From NCBI GenBank assembly GCA_963755755.1, contig CAVWLJ010000012.1:124001-188000 (forward strand): 64,000 nucleotides of DNA. The letters run 5' to 3'. Positions 1 through 9,082 of this stretch are shown piece after piece. This DNA comes from DATKNA01 sp963755755. Lineage in GTDB: Bacteria > Actinomycetota > Actinomycetes > Actinomycetales > Kineosporiaceae. Position numbers and translations under genes: made by a program. Each line of letters starts with the position of its first letter. Positions within the stretch are counted from its first letter, which is position 1. The notes under the pieces were generated by a model. The model was not told where the DNA came from. It saw only the letters and a list, made by a program, of their open reading frames with translations, and made no database searches.

Positions 1-13
1 CGGACTCGGGCCT

Positions 14-1162
14 GTGACCCGGCTGATCGTCGAGGCCGACGGCGGCTCGCGGGGCAATCCGGGGCCCGCCGGCTACGGCTCGGTGGTCAAGGACGCCGCC
101 ACCGGCGAGGTGCTCGCCGAGCGCGCGGAGTCCATCGGCGTCGCCACGAACAACGTCGCGGAGTACCGCGGACTGCTCGCCGGTCTGCAGGCCGCCGCCG
201 AGCATCGACCCCGAGGCGTCGGTCGAGGTCCGGATGGACTCCAAGCTCGTCGTCGAGCAGATGTCCGGGCGCTGGCAGATCAAGCACGAGGACATGCGCC
301 GGCTCGCGCGCGAGGCGCGGGCCGTGTTCCCGGCGGAGCGGGTGCGGTACACCTGGGTGCCCCGGGCGCAGAACGCGCACGCCGACCGGCTGGCGAACGA
401 GGCCATGGACGCCGCCGCCTCCGGCCGCCCTCTTCCCCTCGCCGATCGTGCACGCGAGCCCGAACATGCGCAGACCGCGCCGCGGGCCTCCGTTCCCGAC
501 CACGCGGGCGAACCCACCACGCTGCTGCTCGCCCGGCACGGCCGGACCGCGGACACCCTGCGCGGGGCCTTCGCCGGCCGCGACGGCGCCGACCCTCCGC
601 TCTCGCCCGAGGGCGAGGCGGACGCCGCCCGGCTCGCCGCCGTGCTGCGCCGGCTCGGCTCGCCCAGCCTCGCCCCTGCCCGCGCTGCCCGCCGTCGACG
701 CCGTCGTCGCCAGCCCGCTGCTGCGGGCGCAGGGCACGGCCAAGGTCGCGGCCGAGCGGCTCGGCGTGGACGTCGGCACCGACGCCGACTGGGCGGAGGC
801 GAGCTTCGGCGCCTGGGACGGCCTCACCTACGCCGAGATCGCCGGCCAGCGACCCCGACGCGCTCGGCGCCTGGTACGGCGACCCCGCCGTCGCCCCGCC
901 CGGAGGCGAGTCGTTCGACCAGCTCGCCGTCCGGGTCCGGAGGGCTCGCGAGCGGACCGTCGCCGCACACGCCGGGCGCTGCGTGCTCGTCGTGACGCAC
1001 GGCGGCCCCGTGCGCGTCGTCGTCCGGGAGGCGCTCGACGCCGGGCCGGCGACGCTGTGGCGGCTCCGGGTGACACCGGCGGCGCTCTCCGCCGTCCGCT
1101 TCTGGCCGGACGGCGGTGTCGAGATCGTGACCGTGAATGCCGACGTCCAGCTCGACGGCTGA
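14..1162 (+). CDS. Bifunctional RNase H / acid phosphatase (three frame breaks)
   Basis: The N-terminal half reads as an RNase H-fold domain (start VTRLIVEADGGSRGNPGPAG, later NNVAEYRGLL, MDSKLVVEQM and QNAHADRLANEA). The C-terminal half is a histidine phosphatase domain (LLLARHGRT near the start, VVTHGGPV near the end). This fusion is typical of actinobacteria: the RNase H part degrades RNA in RNA/DNA hybrids, and the phosphatase part is CobC-like. The full domain order is recovered only by changing frame at about 203, 669 and 847, each as if one extra C were present. GTG start at 14. Its end overlaps the next gene by 26 bp. The frame breaks look like sequence error rather than decay, because conservation is unbroken across them. 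Confidence 0.85.
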   Translation: MTRLIVEADGGSRGNPGPAGYGSVVKDAATGEVLAERAESIGVATNNVAEYRGLLAGLQAAAEHRPRGVGRGPDGLQARRRADVRALADQARGHAPARARGAGRVPGGAGAVHLGAPGAERARRPAGERGHGRRRLRPPSSPRRSCTRARTCADRAAGLRSRPRGRTHHAAARPARPDRGHPARGLRRPRRRRPSALARGRGGRRPARRRAAPARLAQPRPCPRCPPSTPSSPARCCGRRARPRSRPSGSAWTSAPTPTGRRRASAPGTASPTPRSPASDPDALGAWYGDPAVAPPGGESFDQLAVRVRRARERTVAAHAGRCVLVVTHGGPVRVVVREALDAGPATLWRLRVTPAALSAVRFWPDGGVEIVTVNADVQLDG

Positions 1163-2329
1163 GGCGCCGGTCGCCGTCCCGGCCGGGCCGCCCCGGAAGC
1201 GGCGGCGCCGGCCGTCCGCCGCGACCCTCACGCGCGGCCGGGTTCTGGCTCGGCACGCGGGCCGCCCTGGTCGTCTTCACCGTCCTGGCGTGCTGGCTGC
1301 TGAGGATCGACGGCGGTGGCCGGCTCAGCGGTCCCACCCGCTGGTTCCTCGAGCGCTTCACCTGGTGGGACTCGTTCCACTTCCTGCGGATCGCCGACCG
1401 GGGCTACCTCTCGCTGGATCGCGGCGGCGGCGACCAGGCGTTCTTCCCGGGGTATCCGCTCGCCATCGTGCTGGTCCGGCCGCTGACCGGCGGCAACGCC
1501 GCGCTCGCCGGGTTCGTCGTCTCCGTGATCGCCGGCACGGTCGCCGCCGTCGTGCTCTGGCACCTGGGGCGGCTCGCGACCGGGACGCCGCGGGGCGGCT
1601 GGATCGCCGTCACGATGCTCGCGGTGGCGCCGTACGGGTTCTTCCTCGTCACCGTCTACAGCGAGGCGCTCTTCCTGGCGTGCGCGTTCGGGGCGTGGGC
1701 CGCCGGCCTCACCCGCCGCTGGTGGCTCGCCGGCGCTCTCGCCGCGCTCGCCTCGCTGGTGCGCGTCAACGGCCTCTTCCTCGCGGCGGCCCTCGCGGTG
1801 CTCTACCTGCTCAGCACCGGCGCCGGTGCGCGCGGACGCCCTCGCGCTCGGCCTGCCCCTGCTCGCCGTGGGCGCCTTCGTCGTCCACCTGCGCGTCCGG
1901 ACCGGCAGCTGGAACGCCTGGCAGCAGGCCCAGCAGCTGGGCTGGCACCGGTCGGTCGCCGCTCCCTGGACGGGGCTCGGCAACGGCTGGCGGAGCATCT
2001 GGACGGCGAACACGGCGGACCTGGTGATCTCGCGCTGGGCCGACCTGCTCGTCACCGTGTTCGGGATCGCGCTCGTCGTGGTGCTGGCCGTGCTGCGGCG
2101 CTGGCCCGAGACCGTCTTCGTGCTGCTCAACGTCGCCGTGCTGGTGTGCTCGACGACGCTGATCTCGGCGCCGCGCTACGCGCTCATGTGGTTCCCCGCC
2201 TACCTGCTGCTCGCCGAGCTCGGCGTCCGCCGGCGCTGGGCGTGGCTGACGCCGGCGCTCGTCGTCGCCTGCCTGCCGCTCCTCGGCGTCGTCGCGCTCT
2301 CGTTCGCGGCGCACGGCTGGACCGCCTGA
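1137..2329 (+). CDS. PIG-V-like membrane mannosyltransferase (two frame breaks)
   Basis: Multi-pass membrane protein of about 395 residues: an Arg/Pro-rich cytoplasmic start, then 8 to 10 hydrophobic segments. Visible features are FTWWDSFHFLRIADRGY in the first external loop and FFPGYPLAIVLVRPL after it, as in the mannosyltransferase PIG-V family and related actinobacterial GT-C enzymes. Such enzymes move mannose from a polyprenyl-phosphate donor on the outer face of the membrane; the acceptor cannot be read here. The frame changes at about 1229 and 1825, each equal to one extra base. The ATG start lies inside the end of the RNase H/phosphatase gene, so the two are probably co-transcribed. 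It converges with the aminotransferase 26 bp later. Confidence 0.75.
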
Positions 2330-2355
2330 GCCGCCGCGGCCGCGGCGGCAGCCCG

Positions 2356-3737
2356 TCAGCCGGCGAAGGCCTGCTCCAGGACGTCCAGGCCCTCGTTCAG
2401 CAGCGCCTCCGGCATCACCAGCGGCGGCAGGAAGCGGAGCACGTTGCCGTAGGTCCCGCAGGTCAGCGTCACGAGGCCGGCGGCGTGGCAGGCGGCGCTC
2501 ACGGCGGCGGTGCGGGCGGCGTCGGGCGCGGTCGTGCCGGGCAGCACGATCTCGACGGCGAGCATCGCCCCCCGGCCCCGGACGTCGCCGATCTCGGGGT
2601 GCTTCTCCGCGAGGCCCCGCAGCCGCGGCAGCATCACGTCCTCGATGCGGCGCGCCTTGCCGGCGAGGTCGTCCTGCTCGATGGTCGCGATCGCGCCGAG
2701 CGCGGCGGCGCAGGCGACGGGGTTGCCGCCGTACGTGCCGCCCAGGCCGCCGGAGTGCACCGAGTCCATGATCTCGGCGCGGCCGGTGACGCCGGCGAGC
2801 GGCATGCCGCCGGCGATGCCCTTGGCCGTGGTGATGAGGTCGGGGACGACGCCCTCGTGGTCGCAGGCGAACAGGTCGCCGGTGCGGGCGAAGCCGCTCT
2901 GGATCTCGTCGGCGACGAAGAGGACGCCGTTGGCGGAGCACCAGTCGCGAGAGCGCGGCGACGAACCCCGGCGCCGGCACGACGAAGCCGCCCTCGCCCT
3001 GGATCGGTTCGAGCACGACGGCGGCCAGCCGGTCCGCGCCGACCTGCTTCTCGAGCAGGATGATCGCGCGCTCCGCGGCACCCGGGCCGTCGATCGGCGC
3101 AGGCTCGCGGAACGGGTACGACATCGGCACCCGGTAGATCTCGCCGGCGAACGGCCCGAAGCCGTCCTTGTACGGCATGTTCTTCGCCGTCATCGCCATG
3201 GTGAGGTTCGTGCGGCCGTGGTAGGCGTGGTCGAAGACGGCGACTGCGTCCCGTCCCGTGTACCTGCGGGCGATCTTGACGGCGTTCTCGACCGCCTCCG
3301 CGCCGGAGTTGAACAGTGCCGACCGCTTCTCGTGGTCGCCCGGGGTGAGCCGGTTGAGCGCCTCGCAGACCTCCACGTAGCCCTCGTAGGGCGTGACCAT
3401 GAAGCACGTGTGGGTGAAGCGGTCGACCTGCCGGTGCACCCCCTCGACCACGCGCGGGGCGGCGTTGCCGACGGTCGTGACGGCGATGCCGGAGCCGAAG
3501 TCGATGAGCTGGTTGCCGTCGGCGTCCACGAGGATCCCGCCGCCGGCGTCGACGACGTAGACCGGCAGGGTGGTGCCGACCCCGGCGGCGACGGCGGCCG
3601 TCTTGCGGGCGTGCAGCTCCTGCGAGCGAGGCCCGGGCACCGGCGGTGCGCAGCACGCGGCGCTGCTCGACGCCGGAGATGATCGGGACCTCACCGGACG
3701 CGTCGTCGCGGACGTTGGGCTGCAGCGTGTCGGTCAT
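2356..3737 (-). CDS. gabT: 4-aminobutyrate aminotransferase-type class III transaminase (two frame breaks)
   Basis: About 460 residues, the usual length of GabT. Read from ATG at 3737: N-terminal GPRSQELHARK, LIDFGSGIAVTTVG, the class III PLP core (FNSGAEAVENAVKIAR, YHGRTNLTMAMT, LEPIQGEGGF, FVADEIQSGFARTG) and the PLP lysine in TTAKGIAGGMPLAG. It should move an amino group from 4-aminobutyrate or a similar omega-amino acid to 2-oxoglutarate. The frame changes near 3640 and 2945; removing one base at each site restores the GabT sequence exactly. The gene is divergent from the small DUF1737 gene. Substrate is inferred from family resemblance only. Confidence 0.82.
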
Positions 3738-3884
3738 GGCCGTCTCCCGGGGATGCAGGGCTGTGAGGATCCAGGTCCCACCGTAGGACAGGTCATCCAC
3801 GACGTCGTCCAGCGGGTGGACCCGCGCTCGGCCTGCCCCGCGGGTCTGGGATCCTGCAGGCACGGCGAGGCCTCGGAGGTGCTG

Positions 3885-4097
3885 ATGAGCGAGCAGGGCG
3901 AGCAGGGCGAGCGGCTGCGGTACCGGCTGCTGACCGGCCCGGACGACCGGACCTTCTGCGAGCGCATCAGTCAGGCGCTCGCCGAGGGCTACCGGCTGCA
4001 CGGCAGCCCGTCGGTGACGTTCGACGGTCAGCGCGTGATCGCCGCGCAGGCGCTGGTCCTCGACGGGCCGGCCGAGGCCGTCGTCCGGCCGGTGTGA
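3885..4097 (+). CDS. DUF1737 small protein
   Basis: A 70-residue protein (ATG at 3885) with the compact DUF1737 pattern: YRLLTGPDDRTFCERISQAL, then LAEGYRLHGSPS and VIAAQALVLD. The domain's function is not known. The start is the first ATG after the divergent gabT promoter region. It is followed after 3 bp by the rhodanese gene and then metZ, so it probably leads a short sulfur-metabolism operon. Codon use matches its neighbours. Confidence 0.75.
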   Translation: MSEQGEQGERLRYRLLTGPDDRTFCERISQALAEGYRLHGSPSVTFDGQRVIAAQALVLDGPAEAVVRPV

Positions 4098-4100
4098 CCC

Positions 4101-4514
4101 GTGGCGTACGCCGGTGACCTCGGCCCGGCCGAGGCCTACGAGCTGCTCGAGGGCGATCAGGACGCCGTGCTCGTCGACGTCCGGACCCGCGCGGAGTGGA
4201 CCTACGTCGGCCTGCCCGACCTGAGCCCGCTGGGCAAGGACGTCGTCCGGATCGAATGGGTGCGCTACCCGGACGGCGCCCCGAACGAGGCCTTCGTCGA
4301 CCAGCTGGCCGCGGCCGGCGTGCGGCCGGAACGGCCCGTGGTGTTCCTCTGCCGGTCCGGGGTGCGGTCGGTGGCGGCGGCCGAGGCGGCGGCCCGGGCG
4401 GGGTACGCCCGGGCCTACAACGTCACCGAAGGTTTCGAGGGGCCGCTGGACGCCGACGGCCACCGGGGTCGCCGCGGCTGGCGGGCCGCCGGGCTGCCGT
4501 GGCGGCAGTCGTGA
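4101..4514 (+). CDS. Rhodanese-like sulfurtransferase
   Basis: Single rhodanese domain of 137 residues. Near the N-terminus DAVLVDVRTRAEW is the classic first motif, and the active-site loop is CRSGVR with Cys at about residue 84, the site that would carry a persulfide. Family members move sulfane sulfur to thiophilic acceptors in the cytoplasm. GTG start at 4101. The stop overlaps the metZ start as GTGA (4511-4514), so translation is probably coupled. With metZ next to it, a role in supplying or handling sulfide for homocysteine synthesis is plausible but inferred. Confidence 0.88.
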   Translation: MAYAGDLGPAEAYELLEGDQDAVLVDVRTRAEWTYVGLPDLSPLGKDVVRIEWVRYPDGAPNEAFVDQLAAAGVRPERPVVFLCRSGVRSVAAAEAAARAGYARAYNVTEGFEGPLDADGHRGRRGWRAAGLPWRQS

Positions 4515-5695
4515 CGACGGGCGACGCTCAGGACTGGGGCCCGGACACGCTCGCCGTCCGCGGCGGACTCGAGCGGTCGGGCTTCGACGAGACGTCGGAG
4601 GCGCTGTACCTGACCCAGGGCTACGTCTACGAGACGGCGGCGCAGGCCGAGGCGGCGTTCGCCGGCGAGACCGACCACTACATCTACTCGCGGTACGGCA
4701 ACCCGACGGTGCGCGCCTTCGAGGAGCGGCTGCGGCTGGTCGAGGGCGCCGAGGCCTGCTTCGCGACCGCCACCGGCATGGCCGCCGTCTTCACCTCGCT
4801 CGCGGCGTTCCTGCGGGCCGGAGACCGGGTGGTGGCCTCGCGAGCCCTGTTCGGCTCGTGCTTCGTCATCCTCGACGAGCTGCTGCCGCGCTGGGGCATC
4901 ACGACGGAATTCGTCGACGGGCACGACCTCGCGCAGTGGGAGAAGGCTCTCGCGACGCCGGCCCAGGGCGTCTTCTTCGAGTCGCCGTCGAACCCGATGC
5001 AGGACCTCGTCGACGTCGAGGCGGTCTGCGAGCTCGCGCACGCCGCCGGCGCCCGCGTCGTCGTCGACAACGTGTTCGCCACGCCGCTGCTGCAGAAGCC
5101 GTTCGCGCTGGGCGCCGACGTCGTCGTCTACTCCGCGACCAAGCACATCGACGGGCAGGGCCGGGTGCTCGGCGGCGCGATCCTCGGCGCCACCGAGTAC
5201 GTCGACGGCGAGGTGCAGACGCTCATGCGGCACACCGGCCCGTCGATGAGTCCCTTCACGGCCTGGGTGCTGCTCAAGGGACTGGAGACCTTGCGGCTGC
5301 GGGTCGACCACCAGTGCGCGGTCGCCGCGCGGCTCGCGCTCTGGGTGGAAGCGCATCCCCGGGTGCGCTCGGTCCGCTACCCCTACCTGCCGTCGCACCC
5401 CCAGTACGAGCTGGCGCGCAGACAGATGTCCGCGGGCGGCACGGTCGTCACCTTCGAGGTGGAGGGGGGCAAGGCGGGGGCGTTCGCCGTGCTGGACGCC
5501 CTGCGGGTCATCGACATCTCGAACAACCTCGGGGACGCGAAGTCGCTCGTCACCCACCCCGCGACCACGACCCACCGCCGGCTCACCCCGCAGGCCAGGG
5601 CCGACGCCGGCATCACCGACGGGGTGGTGCGGATCAGCGTGGGTCTGGAGGACGCGGAGGACCTGCTCGACGACCTCGCCCGAGCCCTCGGCTGA
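4511..5695 (+). CDS. metZ: O-succinylhomoserine sulfhydrylase
   Basis: 394 residues, normal for the Cys/Met metabolism PLP family. Features: ALYLTQGYVYETAAQAEAAF, YIYSRYGNPTV, EACFATATGMAAVF, FFESPSNPMQDLVD, and the PLP lysine in YSATKHIDGQGRVLGG. The MRHTGPSMSPF stretch and the overall pattern match MetZ more closely than cystathionine gamma-synthase. It makes homocysteine directly from O-succinylhomoserine and sulfide in the cytoplasm. Its GTG start overlaps the rhodanese stop by 4 bp. Intact. It ends 3 bp before the convergent coiled-coil gene. Confidence 0.9.
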   Translation: MTTGDAQDWGPDTLAVRGGLERSGFDETSEALYLTQGYVYETAAQAEAAFAGETDHYIYSRYGNPTVRAFEERLRLVEGAEACFATATGMAAVFTSLAAFLRAGDRVVASRALFGSCFVILDELLPRWGITTEFVDGHDLAQWEKALATPAQGVFFESPSNPMQDLVDVEAVCELAHAAGARVVVDNVFATPLLQKPFALGADVVVYSATKHIDGQGRVLGGAILGATEYVDGEVQTLMRHTGPSMSPFTAWVLLKGLETLRLRVDHQCAVAARLALWVEAHPRVRSVRYPYLPSHPQYELARRQMSAGGTVVTFEVEGGKAGAFAVLDALRVIDISNNLGDAKSLVTHPATTTHRRLTPQARADAGITDGVVRISVGLEDAEDLLDDLARALG

Positions 5696-5698
5696 CGG

Positions 5699-6013
5699 CT
5701 ACGGGATCCCCGGCTCGAGGATCTCCAGGATCCGCTCGACCTTGAGGTCGAGCTCCTCCACGTGCAGGTCGACGTTGTCGACCTTGGCGTCGAGATCCTC
5801 GAACCGGCGGGTATGGTCCGCGAGCACGCCGCCGTGCTCGAGCTGCGTCTCCCGGAGCGACTGCACCGTGCCCAGCAGCCCGCGCTGCACCACGCCGAGG
5901 GCCGTGAGTTCCGCGCCCTGCGCCGCCCGCAGCCCCGCCTCGAGGTGCATGCGCTCCTCGAGCGCGACCAGCCGGCGCCGCAGCGGCGCCCCACCGTTCC
6001 CCGTCTCCGCCAT
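5699..6013 (-). CDS. Small coiled-coil protein, unknown function
   Basis: 104 residues with heptad-like spacing of Leu and Val throughout (LVALEERMHLEAGLRA, then VDNVDLHVEELDLKVERILEIL), so it is probably one long helix forming a coiled coil. It has no signal peptide, membrane segment or recognisable catalytic motif. ATG at 6013. The gene lies convergent to metZ with a 3-bp gap. I do not recognise a named family. A structural or adaptor role is possible but not shown. Confidence 0.6.
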   Translation of the reverse strand: MAETGNGGAPLRRRLVALEERMHLEAGLRAAQGAELTALGVVQRGLLGTVQSLRETQLEHGGVLADHTRRFEDLDAKVDNVDLHVEELDLKVERILEILEPGIP

Positions 6014-6099
6014 GACCGCAGTCTGGCAGCGAGCCTGCCCGCCTCGTCAGACCGTGCGGGCCGCCCTGTGGACGACGGGACGGGTGTGGGCGCGGCCGG

Positions 6100-6495
6100 T
6101 CACAGCCCCCCGAGCCGCCCCCGTGCGGTCTCGACGTCCACCGAACCCTCCGCCAGCGCCTCGAGGGTGGCGAGCCGGTCCGCCTCGCTCGGGGGAGCGG
6201 GCGCGGCCTGCGCGCCGGCCGACCCGTTGGCGAGCCCGAGCCGGCGGAGCAGGTCGTCGAAGCGGGCGCGGGCCGTCGGGTAGCTGACGCCGAGGTGCCG
6301 CTCCAGGTCGCGCATGTTGCCCCGCGACGCGAGGAACACCCGCAGCATCTGCAGATCCGCGTCGTCCAGCCCGCAGAACTCGCACGGGGCGAAGTGACCC
6401 GAGAGACCGGTGCCGCAGGTCGGGCAGCCGAGCTGGGTGGTCTCGAGGCGGGAGCTGCAGACGGGGCAGTCCCGCGGCGCACGGTACGTCGTCAC
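6100..6495 (-). CDS. DUF2089 zinc-ribbon HTH protein
   Basis: About 131 residues. The N-terminus has three CxxC pairs (residues about 10/13, 24/27, 38/41), which look like zinc ribbons. A helix-turn-helix-like middle follows (LERHLGVSYPTARARFDDLLRRLG), then a short C-terminal helical segment (LATLEALAEGSVDVETARGRL) of the SHOCT-like kind. This is the DUF2089 layout. The GTG start at 6495 overlaps the stop of the upstream 6492-7382 gene as GTGA, so the two are co-translated. It is probably a transcriptional regulator of that partner; this is inferred. Confidence 0.78.
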   Translation of the reverse strand: MTTYRAPRDCPVCSSRLETTQLGCPTCGTGLSGHFAPCEFCGLDDADLQMLRVFLASRGNMRDLERHLGVSYPTARARFDDLLRRLGLANGSAGAQAAPAPPSEADRLATLEALAEGSVDVETARGRLGGL

Positions 6496-7382
6496 GCCGC
6501 CCCGCCCGCGGAGGCCCAGCCCCACGCCGCTCCGCCGATGCCGTCCGTCCCGATCGCGACCGAGCTCATCACCGATTCCACCGTGAGCTCACCGCTGCCA
6601 TCGCCCACGACGGCGTCACGCACGCCCGGCTCGACCATGTCGCCCTTCGTGATCCCGCTGGGGACGACGACCTTGCCCATCCGGTTGCGCACGTGGATCC
6701 GGACGCCGGTGCCGGCGAGCAGGCTCACCTTGACCGACGACGACTCCGCGGCGATCCGGGACGACCCGCTCGGGCCGATCGTGCCCTTGACCGACGACGA
6801 GGAGGCGTCGACGTCGAGCGGCCCACGCAGGCCGTCCACCTTCAGCGCCGTCGCGAGGAGCCGCATCTTGGCCCCGGCCTCACCGCCGCTGATCCGCACG
6901 CTGGAGCCGACGGCGTCGAGCTCGAAGGGCAGCGCGGGGTTGACCCGCACGACCAGCCGGTCGCTCTGCAGCGAGCGGGCCCAGGCGAGGGTCTGAGGGA
7001 GCTGGGAGAAGGAGAACCGGGGGCCGCCCTCCTCGTCCCCGCCGAACCGCAGCCCGCCCTCGACCACGAGCGTGCCGCCCTCGCGGCGCACCGTGTGCTC
7101 ACCGGTGACGAAGGCCTCGGCCACGGAGGGGTCGGCGACGACCTGGATCGGCCGGTACGAGGCGTTGACCCGGATCACGCGCACCGGACCGGTCGCCGTC
7201 TCCGGCTCGCCGTGGCCGCCGGTCTGCGGCCCGGGCGGGGTGCCCCAGGCCGGGGCCTCCGCGGGCGGCGAGCCCTGCTGGGGCCGGCCGGCGCCTGCGG
7301 CATCGAGCAGGGGCAGCGCCTCCTGCGGGGACAACTCTCCGGCCGCCACGCGCCGGAGGACCTCTTCCATCTCATTCGCCAT
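6492..7382 (-). CDS. SHOCT-like/adhesin-fold protein paired with DUF2089
   Basis: About 296 residues. It starts with a short helical segment like the tail of its DUF2089 neighbour (MANEMEEVLRRVAAGELSPQEALPLLDA), then a Pro/Gly-rich linker, then roughly 200 residues of regular beta strands (VRVNPALPFELDAVGSSVRISG, SSSSVKGTIGPSGSSRIAAESSSVKVSLLAG) resembling the DUF4097-type repeated-strand fold. It has no signal peptide or membrane segment, so it is probably cytoplasmic. The start chosen is the second ATG (7382) because homology-like sequence begins there. Its function is unknown. Confidence 0.65.
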   Translation of the reverse strand: MANEMEEVLRRVAAGELSPQEALPLLDAAGAGRPQQGSPPAEAPAWGTPPGPQTGGHGEPETATGPVRVIRVNASYRPIQVVADPSVAEAFVTGEHTVRREGGTLVVEGGLRFGGDEEGGPRFSFSQLPQTLAWARSLQSDRLVVRVNPALPFELDAVGSSVRISGGEAGAKMRLLATALKVDGLRGPLDVDASSSSVKGTIGPSGSSRIAAESSSVKVSLLAGTGVRIHVRNRMGKVVVPSGITKGDMVEPGVRDAVVGDGSGELTVESVMSSVAIGTDGIGGAAWGWASAGGAA

Positions 7383-7507
7383 GTCAGAAGTGAACATCGG
7401 AGTTTCGAGATTGGCAAGGCGTGAAGCAAAAGTAGCGACAGCTCAAGAGTAGCCGGACCTTCGGTCGATACACGACAACCGGGTCATCTGTCGCGCGGAG
7501 GTTGGTC

Positions 7508-9082
7508 ATGCGGTTCACGGTCGGTCGGCGTCTGGCGGCCATCGGCGCGGTCGGCGTCCTCGCGGTGGGTGCGGTCTCCGCCGCCGCCCTGGTCGGCGCC
7601 CACCGGCAGGCCGACGACGCCACCGCGATGGCCCGGATCAGCACCGGCATGAACGACCAGTGGAACGCGGACATGCTGCACGACGGCATCCGCGGCGACG
7701 TCATGGCGGCGATGTACGCCCGCAACGCCGCCGAGCGGAAGGCCTTCGAGGTCGACGACGTGCGGACCAAGGCGACCGACGTCGTGACGCACTTCGACGC
7801 CGCCGCCACGATGGCCCCGCCGGCACTGACGTCGCAGTTCGCCGCAGTGCGCCCGGCCCTGCTGACCTACGCCGGCCAGGCCGTCGACCTGGTCTCCCTC
7901 GCCGCGCAGGACAAGCGCGCCGCCCAGCGCCGCCTGCCGGCGTTCCTGCAGCTCTTCGGGCAGCTCGAGGAGCAGCTCGGGGAGGTCGACTCCGGGATGC
8001 TCGCCGCCGTCGCGGACCACCAGCAGCGGGCCGCGGCCGAGTCCGCCTCGGTCGAGAGGACCATCACCGTCATCGGGGTGCTCGCGCTCGCCGGCTTCGC
8101 GCTGGTGGCCTGGCTGGTCGGCCGCTCCATGCTGGTGCCGCTGCGCCGGCTGCTCGGCGCCGTGCTGCGGGTCGCCGACCGGGATCTCAGCGTGCGCGTC
8201 CAGGCCGGCTCCGGCGACGAGTTCGCCGGCATCGGGCACGCGCTCAACGGCGCGCTCGACGAGATCGCCCAGACCATCGGGGCCGCGGGACGGACCACGA
8301 CGAGCCTGGCCGCGCAGTGCGACGAGCTCACCGAGGTCTCCGTGACCCTCGGCCGGGCCGCGGCCGACGCCGCCGCCCAGGTCGGTGTGGTCGCCGAGGT
8401 CGCCGACGAGGTCGGCGCGAGCGTCGAGGCGATGTCGACGGCGACCGGGCAGATGGACGCCTCCATCGCCAGGATCGCCTCGCAGAGCGCGACCGCCGCG
8501 GAGGTCGCCGATCAGGCCGTGCGGTCAGCCGCCCGGACCAGCGCGATGGTCACGGACCTCACCCGGGCCAGCGAGGAGATCGGCGAGATCGTCCGCGCGA
8601 TCACCTCGATCGCGGAGCAGACGAACCTGCTCGCGCTCAACGCGACGATCGAGGCGGCGCGGGCGGGCGAGGCCGGCAAGGGCTTCGCCGTGGTCGCGAC
8701 GGAGGTCAAGGAGCTCGCCCAGGAGACCAGCCGGGCGACCGACGACATCACGGCCAAGATCGCCGGCATCCAGGACCTCACGACGCAGGCGGCCGGGGCC
8801 ATCGACGGCATCAGCGCCGTGATCGGGCGGATCAACGAGAACCAGGCCCTGATCGGCGCCGCGATCGAGGAGCAGACGGGGCACACCGCGGAGATCAGCC
8901 GCAGCGTCGAGGCGGTCGCGGCCGGCGGTCGCCGGATCACCGACGGCCTCGAGGGCATCGTCGCCTCCACCGGCGCCACGACGACCAGCGCCGGGACCAC
9001 CCAGGCGGCCTCGGCGTCCCTGTCGGCGGTGGCTGCGGAGGTGGACGAGATCGTCCACCGGTTCACGCTGCCGGACGCCTGA
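7508..9082 (+). CDS. Methyl-accepting chemotaxis protein
   Basis: About 524 residues, intact. It has an N-terminal membrane segment (about residues 9-30), an extracytoplasmic helical ligand domain of about 150 residues, a second membrane segment (ITVIGVLALAGFALVAWLVG), a HAMP domain, and a methyl-accepting signalling domain whose hairpin tip contains EQTNLLALNATIEAARAGE and GKGFAVVATEVKELAQ. It senses an external signal and controls CheA through CheW. No che genes are in the window, so its partners lie elsewhere. ATG at 7508 has GGAGG six bases upstream, which decides this start over the TTG at 7502. The end overlaps the convergent decarboxylase by 20 bp. Confidence 0.93.
   Translation: MRFTVGRRLAAIGAVGVLAVGAVSAAALVGAHRQADDATAMARISTGMNDQWNADMLHDGIRGDVMAAMYARNAAERKAFEVDDVRTKATDVVTHFDAAATMAPPALTSQFAAVRPALLTYAGQAVDLVSLAAQDKRAAQRRLPAFLQLFGQLEEQLGEVDSGMLAAVADHQQRAAAESASVERTITVIGVLALAGFALVAWLVGRSMLVPLRRLLGAVLRVADRDLSVRVQAGSGDEFAGIGHALNGALDEIAQTIGAAGRTTTSLAAQCDELTEVSVTLGRAAADAAAQVGVVAEVADEVGASVEAMSTATGQMDASIARIASQSATAAEVADQAVRSAARTSAMVTDLTRASEEIGEIVRAITSIAEQTNLLALNATIEAARAGEAGKGFAVVATEVKELAQETSRATDDITAKIAGIQDLTTQAAGAIDGISAVIGRINENQALIGAAIEEQTGHTAEISRSVEAVAAGGRRITDGLEGIVASTGATTTSAGTTQAASASLSAVAAEVDEIVHRFTLPDA

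Noticed and set aside
14..1162. Programmed frameshifting as an explanation for the broken genes
   Set aside because: Breaks occur in unrelated housekeeping genes without a shared slippery sequence or downstream structure, and some genes need three or more shifts.
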